A stretch of 64,000 nucleotides of DNA from Gnetum montanum (GCA_015680685.1 MNCI01012629.1:4148-68147), one strand, 5' to 3'; positions 11,697 to 23,974 are shown, counted from the stretch's first letter. Numbers and translations: made by a program. The notes: generated by a model from the sequence alone, not told the origin.

Positions 11697-12011
11697 AACT
11701 ACACATGATGGGTAGCATGTGAAGTCATTGTGTGGGACTTGGGAAACTCCACATGATAGATGATGTAGTCCCACATAATGGGTAGCATGTGGGACCTGGG
11801 AAACTCCACACAATGGATGATGCAGCCCAACATAATGGGAAACATGTGAGATTAATGTGTGGAACATGGGCAACTCCACATGATGGATGATGTAGTCCCA
11901 TATGATGACTAGTGTGTAAGGTTAGCTTGTGGGACTTGGGCAACTTCACATGATGGATAATGCAGTTCCACACGATGGGCAACATATAAGGTCACCATGT
12001 GGGACTTGGGC
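11697..12011 (+). repeat. 70-bp minisatellite, probable U3 array of an LTR
   Basis: Units begin AACTCCACATGATGGATGAT. Three full 70-bp copies (11802-11871, 11872-11941, 11942-12011) follow a 57-bp copy (11745-11801) and a partial copy (11697-11744). The units are rich in CCCACAT/ATGTGGG self-complementary words. A TATA-like CATTTATAACAC lies just downstream (about 12039-12050). This fits a tandemly repeated LTR promoter. It may be the 3' LTR of Element T, but the ends are not resolved. Confidence 0.7.
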
Positions 12012-12654
12012 TTTTAGCCCACATGTTGCATCTTAACTAGGAAGCCATTTATAACACTCGAAACTGTAATGGATGTGAGCATTATGAATTCAAAAACTAT
12101 AAATTCCAGATCAAATATCATATTTAAGACTTTTGGAGGGTAATTTTCACATCAATTACTAGTAGAGCTTTGGAAATAGATTTTAACAACATCTTGGCAA
12201 CACCATACAGTGCTGATTGACAGAGTTGCAAATCAAGTTGAGAGAAAAGCATAGGTTCTGCGTATGACACACTCTACCAACTACACCAAATTATAACAAA
12301 TGCATTGATTTTCTTAGGCTTTCAAGCCTTGATCTATACTCTCAAACACCCTTATTTTCACATTTGTTTGAGATTTACTATTTAATATAATATTTGTCAC
12401 TGTTCCTATTTGGTCTTATTATTCTCTTGTTTTATTTATCCTCAAATTCAAAGTGGTGATCTTGTTCTACATACTTTTATTATGTTTTTACCTACATTTA
12501 ATAAAATTGGTAATAGATTTTCTAAGTACCTAGGTGATCGGCAAGATCTTCCAGGGTGTTTTGGATCCTTTTCAAGGCTCGAAATCTATGAGTTGAACTA
12601 TCTCATAAAAAATCTTTCAATTTTTCTAGCACTAAATTTTTTTGTCATTACAAC
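12012..12654. other. Unassigned interval, possibly R/U5 of an LTR
   Basis: It follows the TATA-like site near 12040 and precedes the point where homology of Element I to Elements II and III begins. It is T-rich with no recognisable protein domain. The open frame 12410-12736 is meaningful only in its last 25 codons, which belong to Element I gag. Confidence 0.3.
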
Positions 12655-14400
12655 ACTCAACACAGAGTATGTGGTCCAAGACCATACTTACCAGGATTAT
12701 GACCCATCCAATGTCCAACATAAGAAGGATCAGTAAATGAAAGCATGATATGAGGCCTCTAAGGGCAAGAGAGTCCCAACCCAGTTATTCTTGAAACAAC
12801 ATAAGGAAGGTGAGGGCTTCTTTCCAAACCAATCTTAATACATAAACTCTCCTCCTTTCAATGATGAGGAGAATATTAACCAAAGGTTACAATTAACTAT
12901 GAACAACCTGGGTAAGGAAAAGACTAGTTTTCAAGACCAATAAGCCTCAAAAGATAACAACTGTAGTAACTCATTCAAAGTCAACAATAACAAAAAGCAC
13001 AAAGACAAAGAAAAGCACGTTGATTAGGGTAAGGACCAAAGGAGAGGAACTAGCAAACATTGTTCCATTCATTCTTCTTCTTCTTCACCCTCATCAACCT
13101 CTTCATCTTCGTATTCAAACTTTGATAGAGGAAAGAGAGCCAAGAAAGAAGGAGGGACAAACAAGATTGAGATGAAAATAAATAGTGGGATAAGCATGAA
13201 CACAGATCCCACCATGATGATCAAGAATAGGGGTAAGGACAATAAGGGAAGAAGCATCATTGAGAAAGAAAGCATAGCAAGACTCATCATAGACATCATG
13301 GCCATGGTAGGAACCACTATGATTGTCGTGACTATGATGAGCCTCTACTAGCTACCCAAAACATGTTCAATATTTTAATGGTGGTTAGAATTCCAAAAAG
13401 GCACTTGAAAGATAGTAGAATCAAGAGGTTAGATATGAACAATATCCCAAAGTTCCAGAGGGATACAATTTAGATCCATAGAGTTATCTTTAAGCCTTTC
13501 ATGATGCCTATGCCTTACAAAACATAAACAACAAATGGCAAAAGCTAAAGCTATTCCCAAGGATACTCATCAAGGAAACTAAAAATTAGTACCAGTCTTT
13601 AGAACTAGAATCCATTTGTCAATGGAGTACTATGTTATAGCTTTTCAATGATAAATAATGAACATAGTCTAGAGTGTCTAACGTATGGAGGTAGATCCAA
13701 GGATGAAAGTAGGGAAATCATGAATCCTTGGATGCATCCTTGAGTAGATACTACTCTCTTCTACATTGATGCCCAAAACATGAATACTCACAAAGGGACC
13801 AACTTTTCCATATCATAGATGGGCTTAGAAACAAACAAGAAAAACCCTTAGGGTCTTTGCCCAAGGGAGACTCTCTAAGCTATAGGTCCATTAGATCCAA
13901 AGGTTGATAGTTCAAGTGATTAAAGAAGAGGGAGAGATTAAAAAATGTGAAAGTATAGAAGAGTACAACAGGGACTTCTTCATTCACAAAAGGAAGGTGT
14001 GTTTCTATGACACTAAGAAAGCACTACTTGATGAAGTGGTGTAGAGAAAAACCTTGCCAATACAAAAATCTATTATTGGAATATTAGCTAAGATAGATAA
14101 GATGTGGGACTCCTTGTATGAGAAGTTCTAGATAGCTATAAAAAACATAGAGGGGTGAAAAGATCAAGGACATAGTGATCAAGAAAGAAGGAAAAAAAGG
14201 ATGCAAAGCAAGAATATTGTAAGAATAAGGGTAAAGCTATAGTAATTGAGGAGGTTGCAAATTCTAAAAAAAATAATGTCAAATGCAAAATCTACTAATA
14301 CGAATACCCTAAATGGTGTTTTCTAGTGGTATCACATCTGCAGGAATTTGGGATATATACATTAAATCCTAAATAGGTAAAGTGGCAAGCACCCAGGTGG
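12655..14400 (+). pseudogene. Element I gag, decayed
   Basis: Gag is the structural protein that packages element RNA. A Ser/Asp/Lys-rich region (13060-13330) is followed by NIPKFQRDTI (about 13440) and the capsid-like retrotransposon gag core (13480-13900: AFHDAYALQNIN, LKLFPRILIKE and WSTMLxLFNDK blocks). A charged, coiled C-terminal region ends at the degraded knuckle KCKIY(stop)YEYPKWC (about 14280-14315), where the intact Element II copy reads C-x2-C-x3-H-x3-C. Stops and frameshifts are frequent. The open frame on the minus strand at 13069-13317 is a shadow of the Ser/Glu-rich segment. Confidence 0.7.
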
Positions 14401-14989
14401 TTGTCTTATCTATAAGACAACTACAAGTAACAATTCCACCAACAACCATATTATCTAATTGAATTACCTCTTCAACCTAAGTAGTATTAGTAGTGGCAAC
14501 ACCCACAATCATGGGGGATGCCACCACCATGGCAATAATATCCTTATAGGCAACCTAATCCATATGGAAATTGTGTCTAGTAGCATGTATCCCTACATGA
14601 CTCCTCTAACCATGCCTCCTTTCCTTACCACTACTATCCTCTAGAATACTACAAAGCACCTTCTTCAAGAGGGAAGTTTCCTTTTCCCTTTCATCCTCCT
14701 CCATCCATGTAAGGTGAAATCCCACTAGAGCCACAATAAAGAAACATCATTAGGGTAGTAAACCTATAGCTATTTGTCCATCCAAGTGGTCTTAAAACCT
14801 CATAAGAGGTCATTCTATCAATAGCCCCCCAAAGCCCCTGCAAACACCCATGGTTGTTAACCATAATATATCTACCTCTAAAAGTTTCAACGAGCTACCC
14901 TAAAACCAAACCTCTCCCTAGATCCACACTATCATGTTGATCCATGTGGTCATAGATTAGATAAAGGCTAGTCACATTTCCATGAAATG

Positions 14990-15440
14990 ATATGATCTTG
15001 GAAGTCCCCTCATTTACTTACAAATCATAAGAAATGAACGATGCAAGGCTCTCTTAGACTCAGGTTTTGAAGTTAACTTGATTCCCCAAGAAATGTATAA
15101 GGCTTAAAACCTACCTCCTTTGAAAAAAAGCAACATTAGACTGGAGTTGGTAGATCAATCCATCACTATCCCTCTAGTGCTAGTTGAAAACCTTATGACC
15201 ACCATTTGTGGATGGTCTTATCCTGCTCATTTCCTTGTGATTTATGTGAAAAATTGTAAAGGGGACTTACCTATCATCATGGGAAGGACATGCCTAAGTA
15301 CAATCAATGCCAAGATGGGGATCCAAAACCTTCCCTTGAAAATTTCTAAGGAGAAGGAATTTGGCAAAGTCAAGAAGAAAAGGGTTCCAACATCACATAC
15401 AGTGACACAAGGTGCCATTGTGTGCAAAAACTATAAATAA
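14990..15440 (+). pseudogene. Element I aspartic protease
   Basis: This is the retropepsin-type protease that cleaves the gag-pol polyprotein. The active-site triplet is intact: ALLDSGFEVNLI with D-S-G at 15057-15065. It is followed by EMYKA(stop)NLPP, LKKSNIRLELVDQSI, GWSYPAHFLVI and the flap/C-terminal IIMGRTCLS. The TAA at about 15106 replaces a Trp (TGG in Elements II and III). This copy shows the ancestral DSG state, against DSS in the other two. Confidence 0.75.
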
Positions 15441-15659
15441 TCCAAGATACATCATTCCAAGAATGAAATTAGTGTGCTAAAATAATAGTAATTCAAAGAT
15501 GTCTGTATGTAGCAACCATAAAATAAGAGGATACCCGATGGCTAATAACAGATTACAAAGTTGAATCCACTATGTGCATGGAACCATCTAAGAACCTCAC
15601 TAGTGCTTATATCAAAAACATGGATGAAATGGATTAACTTCATCATCAACTCTCCCACA

Positions 15660-17110
15660 CAAATGAATTGGAGAGAGTTTGAGATCCCTAATAACTTAAA
15701 GTAAGAGCCCCATGAACTAAAGGCTTTACTAGCAAACATGGAATATGCCTTTCTCAATAATGGTAAGTTGGTAATCATTAATGTTAGACTTTCTCTAGAA
15801 CAAAAATAGAACTTGTTGAAGATGGTGAATAAATGGTCAATAGGTTTTTCTTGGTCATTTCACAAACATGTAGGAATCAATCCATGGATATGCCAATACT
15901 GTATTTATAAGGACTCCTCCATTAAGCCAAAGAGGTAGCCACAACATAGGCTGAACCCCAAATTGAAGCAAGTTGTTAAGGAGGATATTGAACAACTCCT
16001 CAAAGTTGGGTTCATCTACCCTATTGTGGGTAGTTATGGGTTAGCTAACTCACTATTGTTCTTAGAAAAGAAGGAAAATGGAGGATCTGTATAGTTTTCT
16101 AACTATTGAACATGGCAACTTACAAAGATCACCTTCCATTGTCATTTGTTGGCCAAGTATTGGATACCATAGCAAGGCATTGCTATTGTAGCTTTCTAGA
16201 TGGTAATAGTGGCTATAACCAAACCTAGATTGCACCAAAGAACTAGGCCAAAACTATATTCATAAGTTCCTATGGAACTTTTTCATACAAAAAGATGTTA
16301 TTTAGCCTATGTAATGCCCCTACTACATTCCAACAATTGGTCCTCAACATATTCGAATAGCAAATTAGTAGTAGGGTAGAAGTCTTCATGGATGACTTCT
16401 CTACCAATGAGGCTATATTCAAGTAAGCCCTAGACTCTCATGAGTAAATACTTCAAAGATGTATGAAAACTAACTTAAAGCTCAATTGATAGAAGAGCCA
16501 TCTAATTTTCCAAGAAGGCATTATCTTAGGGCACAAAAATTTCTAGCAAAGGGATCAAGGTGGACCTGGAAAAAGTACAAGCCATCCAAGGAATTACTAG
16601 GCAATCAAAAATAATGAAAGATGTAAGATCATTCATTGGCCACACTGGTTATTATAGATACTTCATTAAGAACTTCTCAAAAATCACTAAACCATTGGTG
16701 GAACTGATAAAGAAGGATGCACCTTTCACCTAGACTAGGGAATGTGAGAATGCATTCTAACAATTAAAATAAAAGCTCATGAAAACTCCAATTCTACATA
16801 TGCCTAACTAGTCCAAGCCATTTCACATTATGAATGACACATCTAATTATGCTTTGGGGGTTGTGGTTACACAATTGGATAATCAAAGATGTTCCTGTTA
16901 TGTCCATTATGCAAGCCAAAGCATTTTGGATGCACAATTGAACTACAGCACCATAGAAAATGAGCTCATGGTAGTGATATATTACTTAGAGAAATTTAAG
17001 CACTGTGTGCTTGGATATCATGTTTTTGTGCACATAGACCATAGTGCTATCCAGTTCCTCATGAAAAAACCAATGGTGAGCCCTTGTATCATACGATGAC
17101 TATTGATTCT
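15660..17110 (+). pseudogene. Element I RT and RNase H, decayed
   Basis: A connecting segment (EIPNNLK(stop)EPHELK, 15690-15800) leads into RT. Landmarks are LNPNLKQVVKEDIEQLL (about 15953), FIYPIVGSYG, FLDGNSGYNQT, YKKMLFSLCNAPTTFQQLVLNIF and an intact FMDDFS catalytic loop (MDD at 16388-16396). RNase H follows: MNDTSNYALGVVVTQL (16830), ENELMVVIYYLEKFKHCVLGY and VHIDHSAIQFL, ending near 17110. The FMDDFS form and the LDGYSGYNQI motif place it close to Tat-type gypsy RTs but outside Element T. Stops replace Gln and Trp codons throughout. Confidence 0.8.
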
Positions 17111-17439
17111 TCAGGAATTTGATCTACCTATGGGAGGGACCAAGAATGTGGCTACTAACCACTTGTATTGATTACAATGGGATAGCAAAGAAGATGAAGG
17201 AATTTTATTTGACCAATTTTCAAATGAACTCCTCTTTACCAAAGCTACTAAAGTTTATAATCCCAAAGATTACAACTATTATGATGAAGTCCTCTTCTAT
17301 CTACTCACTTAGGAGATGCCAAAAGAATGGGATAATAGGAAGAAACAACAATTTCTTCATCAAGCCAAACACTACAACAAAATCAAGGGTAACCTTTACA
17401 AGAGTTATGCTAATGGCTTGGTACAATGGTGTGTACTTG

Positions 17440-18447
17440 ATACTAATGAACTCTGAGTCCTCCAAGACACTCATGAAGGCCCTTGTGGAAGCTATGTTGG
17501 GAGGATAATAGTCATTAAAATCCTCATGGTAGGATATTATTGGTCAAAAATCTTCAAGGATGTCCATCAGTTCTTCCATTTGTGTGACAAATGTTAAGGA
17601 GATGAAGGGATGATAGCGTAGATGGAAAGACCCCCAATAATGGATTCAATCACTAGAGTCTTTTGATATTTGGAGCATTGACTTCATGAGGTCCATCAAT
17701 CCCATGTCCAATCGAAAGGTGTACATCATCATCATAATTAACTACTATACTAAGTGGGCTAAAGTTATTGCTATCACTAACTATTCATCCTCTACAATAG
17801 CATGGTTTGTATAACAAAATGTGGTAAATAGGTTTGGTATGCTAAGGATACTAGTTTCTAATAATGGAACACATTTTATAGGTGAAAATGTTTAGAAACT
17901 AATGCAATGCTTAGGGGTTGAACACAAACTTACAAATTCATAGCACCCCCAAGCTAACAATCAAGCAAAAGTCACAAATAAAGAAATAACTAAAATACTA
18001 ACCTATATAATTAGTAAATATAGAAAAGATAGAAGCACAAAACTTAATGATACTCTTTTGGCTTATCATTCAACATGAAAAATTTTTATAGGTTATTCCC
18101 CTTATGAGTTAGTGTATAGGAAACATCTAACTCTTCCTATCCAAGCAAAGCTCTATATACTTTCAACAGCTTCTAAACTTAACCTTGATTTAAGTCTAGC
18201 CCAAAGAGAATGATTAATGACACTAAATGTGCTAGAAGAAAACCAATTAGTAGCCCTATCCTTGAATGAAGTGCATCAAGCACACACTAAACAACATCAT
18301 AACTTAAGGATAATAACAGTTAAATTCCAATTGGGAGATAAGGTTCTTTGGTAGAATCCCATGCACATACCCCAATGCATAAAATTCCAAATGCTATGAA
18401 AAGGACCTTATATTATTCATGTAGCCATTCACATCCCCATTTACAAA
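17440..18447 (+). pseudogene. Element I integrase, decayed
   Basis: Recognisable blocks in order: the HHCC zinc region (HEGPCGSYVG at about 17472, then CDKC at about 17584), FDIWSIDFMRSINPMSN (about 17661), YYTKWAKVIAI (about 17742), SNNGTHFIG (about 17858) and AKVTNKEITKI (about 17967). The C-terminal region includes GYSPYELVYR and LGDKVLW. The reading frame is interrupted by stops and ends where a foreign block begins at 18448. The core acidic residues D and E can be followed, but the second D has become N (SNNG). Confidence 0.75.
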
Positions 18448-19045
18448 TGATGCTACTACCTAATGAAGATGATGCCTCTTCATAACAAGAGTTATTGTTA
18501 TTATAACAAGACCCAAAAGAGCAATTGTAATTAAGACCCAAAAGGATGCATTGTAATAATGGACATGACTCTTGAGGTAACCTTTGCAGGTTTTACCTAA
18601 GGCATTTATACCCAAGCTTAGAGTTTGTGCCAAGCATGGAGTGGTAGAGATGGTATGAGCAAGTCATGAGAGCTAGGAGAAGTGGGACAGGAAGAGGACT
18701 AGCCATCCCTTCTGGTTGATAATAAGCCTAACTATGATGATAATGCTAGATTGCCTCTAAGGGGATAGATGTCGAAGGAAGAAAACCCCCAAGAAACACT
18801 CTTAGAGCATAATTTGAATACTCTATTCCAAATCAATAAAACACTCTTTTCTTTTCCTCTTTCTACACTCTCTCTATTATTTTCTTTACACATAATGTTG
18901 AATGTTACATATATTTGATGTTTGGTATATTATCTTCTTACACATAATGTCTAATATAACGTATATTTGACATTTTTCATGACATCTGGAGATGAGATGT
19001 CATAGCCATGATCATTTACCACACTTCTAGTCAAATAAGCATATG
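18448..19045. mobile_element. About 600-bp insertion in Element I, possibly a solo LTR
   Basis: In Elements II and III the pol C terminus is continuous. In Element I it is interrupted after 'ttacaaa' (18447) and resumes near 'gtcaacattcaacaa' (about 19050). The inserted block starts TGATGCTACT and contains an AATAAAAC polyadenylation-like site (about 18834) in a T-rich context, as LTRs often do. I found no convincing 5-bp target duplication, so the exact right edge is approximate. Confidence 0.4.
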
Positions 19046-19755
19046 CTAGTCAACATTCAACAAGTGAAATCTTTATTAGAATCAACGATAACCAGTGGAA
19101 AGGAGACCTCAACCAATGGCCAAACACATTCTATCTTTTGGATCTCCTTCTTACAACTCAGCCATGGAGGAGATGGCTATCCATGTTAAGATTTTTTGAT
19201 GGTTTTTTAGCTTTTCAACTTTTGTGTTTTCCACTGTTCTTTATACAATTTCAATTTTCTTGACTATCTTACAACTTATTTTATATATCTTGAATTTTTT
19301 CCACAACTGCTACTACTACAAGTTCATTTAAAACTAGACTTCATGTTTGGATTAATTATTTAATGACTATATTTCATTTTTGGATTATGAATTTGATTAA
19401 TGGAACATTAATTTTTTAATGATATTAGGCAATGAGCCCACTTCATCCACCCATTCCACTCAATTCTATAAAGTTCTTTCATCTTTGAAGCATGAGGTCC
19501 TTTATTAATTACAAATTATAAAAAATCAATGACCTTGATACTTAACAAACTTGGAATAGACCAAGTGGAATAGACAAGGGTGTGGCTTCAAAGGGATTTA
19601 TCACCTTTTATACCCAGCTATCCTCTTGAGTTTTATGGGTATTCTAATTGATCTATCCCCATTCCTACTATCAACTAATAATAGGAAGCATGTCTTTGCA
19701 TGGTGTAGTTTCCATGAAAAAACACATGGAAATTCAAAGCACACCCCTTATGTTA

Positions 19756-20570
19756 ACCTTTTGATATGTCAAAATATTAAGAAAAATGGAGAACATAGAT
19801 TGTTTTTTGTGGATGATGTGTTTGCAAGGCATAAATAAGAACTTCACAATAAGATACGAGGACTCAAGAAAAATAAGATCTATAACAAGATGACAAAGTG
19901 ATGACTATATGAGCCAAGATGAGAGCATGAATGATCATGGATTGAAACCAAAGACTAGAAACTAAATGAAGATGCTTCAAGGACTAAGAAGAAGACAAAT
20001 TAATGAGAGGAGGCCTCAGAAACCAGAGCACAAGAGTTGAGGAGACGTCTCTATCCTAGAGAAGATGTCTCCCTAAAGACATCCCACATGAGATGTCCCA
20101 TTTTCTAGCAAGAAATCTCTTCTAAAATGAGGCCAATCTTAGGTGGATGTCCCAACTTTGAAGGAGACATCTATACTAGCTGTTGGGTAGCCAATGCATA
20201 AATTCCAAGGAATTTTTGAAAACTCTGAGGCTATAAGAAGATACCAAATTCTTGGGAATTAAGCAAGCGCTATACACATCAAAGAAATCATTTTCATATA
20301 TATGCTATTGTATTCTTTTTCTTCATTATAACATCATTTTCTTAGTTTTTTGCTGAATTGAGCTTCATTGACAAGGACTTGTAATTTTAGTTACACTCTT
20401 TCCTTGTGACTTTTTCTTTTTCTTGTTTCCCTACGAGGTTAATGTGCTTGTTGCAAGAAGGCATCCACATTAAGCTTGTTAGAACCTTGTAGGGTTGAGT
20501 GGTTTTGTAGTGCTAGAACACTTCGAAGAAAAGTCCAATTTTGCAAAGGTTGTGGGATCCTTGAAACCAC
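19756..20570 (+). repeat. LTR-like region with GATGTC/GACGTC words, then TATA
   Basis: Downstream of truncated Element I, 20038-20180 carries repeated words of the type AGACGTCT, GATGTCTCC, GATGTCCCA and GACATC. A TATA-like GCTATAAGAAG (about 20231) and a T-rich R/U5-like segment follow. This layout resembles the LTR of another family. Neither terminus nor a target duplication could be fixed. The short frame at 19626-19838 is not a convincing gene. Confidence 0.4.
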
Positions 20571-20680
20571 ATTCTAAGCTTGTTGGAACCTTATGGGGTT
20601 GAGTGGTTTTGCAATGATGAAACACTTCAATGCAGAGCTCAGATTCTACCCTCTAATTGTGAAAGTACCCAAGTTGTAGA
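20473..20680 (+). repeat. Tandem duplication of about 100 bp
   Basis: Two copies start AAGCTTGTTAGAACC (20474) and AAGCTTGTTGGAACC (20577), spaced about 103 bp. Both continue with TTGAGTGGTTTTG and AACACTTC. They probably lie in the U5 or leader of the LTR-like block upstream. The open frame 20580-20918 starts inside the second copy and has no recognised domain. Confidence 0.7.
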
Positions 20681-21052
20681 ACCATGTAAAATTTTTTGTT
20701 TTTGTGTGCCAGATATAATTTCATTTGGGAACTTATTCATCACCCCATCTACATTCTTGATCCTTAACTTAGACACAATAACAGGCTATAGGCACTGGTT
20801 ATTGTTGGTGACTGTTTGGGACACGACCGCCAACGAGTGTCCTCGAACAAGATTTAGGTGCCTGTTGGTCTCTGGCAACACCAAGGCCCAGATACCTCCA
20901 AATAAACTCAGTAGTTAATGTGAGTATGTGTGTGTGCTATTGCGGCATGCGGTTGTGAAATATGAAATGACTGCATTGTGTGTAAACTACAAATGACTTA
21001 ACTTAAAGGGATTCAACCAACTTTGCCAAGTACTGTGAGTTGTTGAGAGTTC

Positions 21053-21370
21053 NNNNNNNNNNNNNNNNNNNNNNNNNNNNNNNNNNNNNNNNNNNNNNNN
21101 NNNNNNNNNNNNNNNNNNNNNNNNNNNNNNNNNNNNNNNNNNNNNNNNNNNNNNNNNNNNNNNNNNNNNNNNNNNNNNNNNNNNNNNNNNNNNNNNNNNN
21201 NNNNNNNNNNNNNNNNNNNNNNNNNNNNNNNNNNNNNNNNNNNNNNNNNNNNNNNNNNNNNNNNNNNNNNNNNNNNNNNNNNNNNNNNNNNNNNNNNNNN
21301 NNNNNNNNNNNNNNNNNNNNNNNNNNNNNNNNNNNNNNNNNNNNNNNNNNNNNNNNNNNNNNNNNNNNNN
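21053..21370. other. Assembly gap (318 N)
   Basis: A run of unknown bases. The two open frames that cross it consist mostly of undetermined residues and are meaningless. Confidence 1.
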
Positions 21371-21965
21371 ATAAAAAGAAGCTATTCTGGTCCCATCAAA
21401 ATACCAAATATTTTCTGAACCCTCTTGACTATATCGTTCAACGACATGACTACAAGCAAAGGCTTTCTTACAAAAATCCCAATAGCGATTCTTATACATT
21501 GCACAATAATAAAATTTACTACTAAAATGCTCTTAAGGCTTTTAAACACAAGCGCTTCTATGGCAAAATTTTAATAGAAATTTCTATCGGGCAACAAGAA
21601 CAATAATAGCAATCTAAAAATCCCAAAATTACTTGCCAAGGATAATACTATCTAAACCACTAGCTAAACAATTTAAACAAAATAAAAATAAAACATAACT
21701 CATAGGACTATGACAAAGAGGCTGAAATCTTTACTCTAGCAAGTCATCTTACAAGCAATCGTTCACACTTTCTTCTTTACAAATGCTCTTCTCCCAAGAC
21801 CCAAAGTGTGTCTCCAAGTGAGAGCCCAAGTGCTAGCTAGTAGCCTTCCAAAGTGTGATGTATCAAGTGTCTTCTCAAAAAGTGTGATAAGTGAGACCCC
21901 CCTGAAACCTTTTTATATGGTTCAAAAGGTAGGTAGGTAAGTTACAAAATATCTTGGGTGGTTAT
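21371..21965. other. Unassigned repeat-like sequence after the gap
   Basis: AT-rich with no protein domain. The 'aagtgtgtctccaagtgagagcccaagtgc' stretch (about 21803) uses the CAAGTG word that multiplies in the minisatellite immediately downstream, so the two are probably parts of one repeat. Confidence 0.3.
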
Positions 21966-22246
21966 AACCACCATAGAGATAAAAAAGCTGTGAATCACAA
22001 GTGTCCTATTCAGTTGTCAAGTGTCTTCATTTAGTTGCCAAGTGGCCTCATTTAATTACCAAGTGGTCACCATGGAGATAAAAAAGCTATAGTTGACAAG
22101 TGTCCCATGCAATTGACAAGTGGGCCTTCAGTCGCCAAGTGGTCACCATGGAGATAAAAAGGTTATAGTTGACAAGTGGCCCATTTAGTTGACAAGTGGC
22201 CATTGTGGAGATAAAGAGGTTGTAGTTGACAAGTGGCCTTTGTATT
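21966..22246 (+). repeat. Minisatellite with core AGTTGACAAGTGGCC
   Basis: A nested tandem array. The basic word is TTGACAAGTGGCC (variants TTGCCAAGTGGCC and TTGTCAAGTGTC). A higher-order unit starting CACCATGGAGATAAAAA recurs near 21970, 22069, 22145 and 22201, so its length is variable (about 56-100 bp). No open frame is associated. It could be a U3-type array, but no TATA/LTR body was recognised next to it. Confidence 0.75.
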
Positions 22247-23974
22247 GGTTACAATATCATAGAAAATTAAAATACAATCACTAATTTACATAGAAATACA
22301 AGCTATAGTTGCAACTTATTACATACATATATATCCTCTTTATTTTGCTTTCTCTTGGCAATATAGGAGGTGGCAGTTGGATGGTATTATAAAATCATGT
22401 AATCTAACCCTCAAAAACACATAAACATTTTTCCCACAAGACCTTTGTTTATCAGAGATTTTCTATTTCATTTTTTCTTTGTGAAGTAAAAAAAAATATT
22501 CAAACCCTCTGATGATGTAGAAACTGCCATCCACCAAGAAGCTGGAGTAGAGCTTTGGAGAAGAATGCATGTCAGGAAGCCTGTCAACATGCTAGCAAGA
22601 ACAAAAAGAGAACAGGCGATCTGCAAAATCTGAGTTCCCTGCAACAACAAACTGCTTACCAGAACCATTTTATTCAAATTCAAATCCTGAAACTCCCCTT
22701 TTCGCAATGATCCACTCCAAAAAGAATACAATGTCCACATGAGATCTGCATCAGAGCAAAAACTATAAAGAGGGTTGTCGGAGAGAATATTGGACAACTT
22801 GATGGATCAAGATGGACACCCTTGAACTTTGTCAGGAATTAGAAAGAGGTCTGCAATATTTGCCATAGAAATTCGCAGTTTTCTTTCCTGCATCTCATTT
22901 CTCACATGGATTTGCTAACAACAGTCTCTTTTTATCTTCGAAACCGTAGCAAAGCATATGATGCGGTCGTTGACTTGATGAGGGTTTTCTTTGGTGCAGG
23001 TTTTGGTGACTTTGGCTTCGATTCAAGGGTGACGATGATACCGAGGGAGCACAAAAATACGTTGTTGCAGCGTATCATGTTTTGTTGGAGCAGCTTGTAT
23101 GTGGTCATGGCAGGCAACTGGCGATTGCTATTTCTGTCACTTTTTATTTTGCTACTGCCGATGATTGCAGTATGTCTTAGCCTCTGCAAGTTCTTGATCC
23201 AAAACCAATTGCTTCCACGTCTTTGTTTTTGGCAACGACTCCACCGAAGTCGCAAGTATCAGCATCGGCATTGGCTCTAGCTCGATCTAGTTGAGAGAGG
23301 CCACATGCTTTCTGCTGCCCACTCGGCTCTAGCTATCAAGAGTTAGCTTCCTTTCCCTATCGGGTTCACATTCATAAATGGCTCGCTTCTCTATTTCTCT
23401 ATCGCACGTGTACTGAGGCTCCCAACTCCCGAAACCCTGAAAGGAGAGCCCGATATCCAAGAGTGTTTGGGTCATCTCTTGGTGTTTCTTTGCAGCCAGG
23501 GAGCAGGACAAAATCAATTTGATAAATCAGGCAGTTTTTGTATGATATCGTTACACTTAAATGCTTTTGCGAGTACGAAATACATGTGGCGTTTCTGTGA
23601 AACGATGGGGATTTTTGGATCATTATCTTGTGGTTCGTCCTAGGTGAGACCACTAAGATATTCCTTCCCATACCTTATGGAGGTTAACTAAACCCACTTC
23701 TTGACTTATACATCAATACATGTTTGTAGATCTAGTGAATACTTCTCTGGCACTAAAATAGCTAGTAGAGGATTGTCATGAACTCTAAACAATTGATCAT
23801 TTGTCTTAAACAAAACTGTATTTGCTAGTGAATCAAAAAAAAACCTTTCAAACTACCAATCCAACACCTCTGAAAAGTCTTCATCCAATAAAATATTAGC
23901 AATGTTTAAATTAGGGTGAACGTTAGTTATATGATTAGCTTCACAACCTCACAAAGCCTGCTCCATTAAATGGC
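22247..23974. other. Unrecognised interval with CpG-retaining core (about 22900-23640)
   Basis: This interval does not match any element in the window. The core keeps many CpGs. Two frames stand out. The minus-strand frame at 22468-22797 has hydrophobic segments (LQIACSLFVLASMLTGFLTCILL) that would span a membrane. The plus-strand frame at about 23026-23286 (GAQKYVVAAYHVLLEQ, GRQLAIAISVTFYFATADD) is broken by one TAG. I recognise neither. A possible acceptor (TTTGGTGCAG) precedes the second near 23000. It could be a remnant of a low-copy host gene or an unfamiliar transposon. Confidence 0.25.

Larger units (their letters stand above)
12655..19755 (+). mobile_element. Element I: truncated gag-pol copy of the ORF3-bearing gypsy family
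   Basis: Element I is colinear with Elements II and III from gag (the YVVQDHTYQDYDPS block near 12670) through protease, RT, RNase H and integrase, plus the first part of the 3' spacer ('aggcaatgagcccac' near 19428; 'aaagcacacccctta' near 19736). It lacks both LTRs, the primer-binding site and ORF3. Homology stops near 19755, where unrelated LTR-like sequence begins. A roughly 600-bp insertion interrupts the end of pol (18448-19045). Among the three gag-pol copies, only this one retains both the protease DSG triad and the RT MDD motif, although many other codons are stops. Confidence 0.8.

Noticed and set aside
13069-13317. 82-codon minus-strand hydrophobic frame
   Set aside because: It is the shadow of the Ser/Glu-rich linker of Element I gag on the plus strand.
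20987-21525. Two long open frames across 21053-21370
   Set aside because: They consist mainly of undetermined residues from the assembly gap.
21966-22246. CRISPR-like array
   Set aside because: Units are contiguous and variable, without constant repeats separated by unique spacers, and the DNA is plant nuclear.
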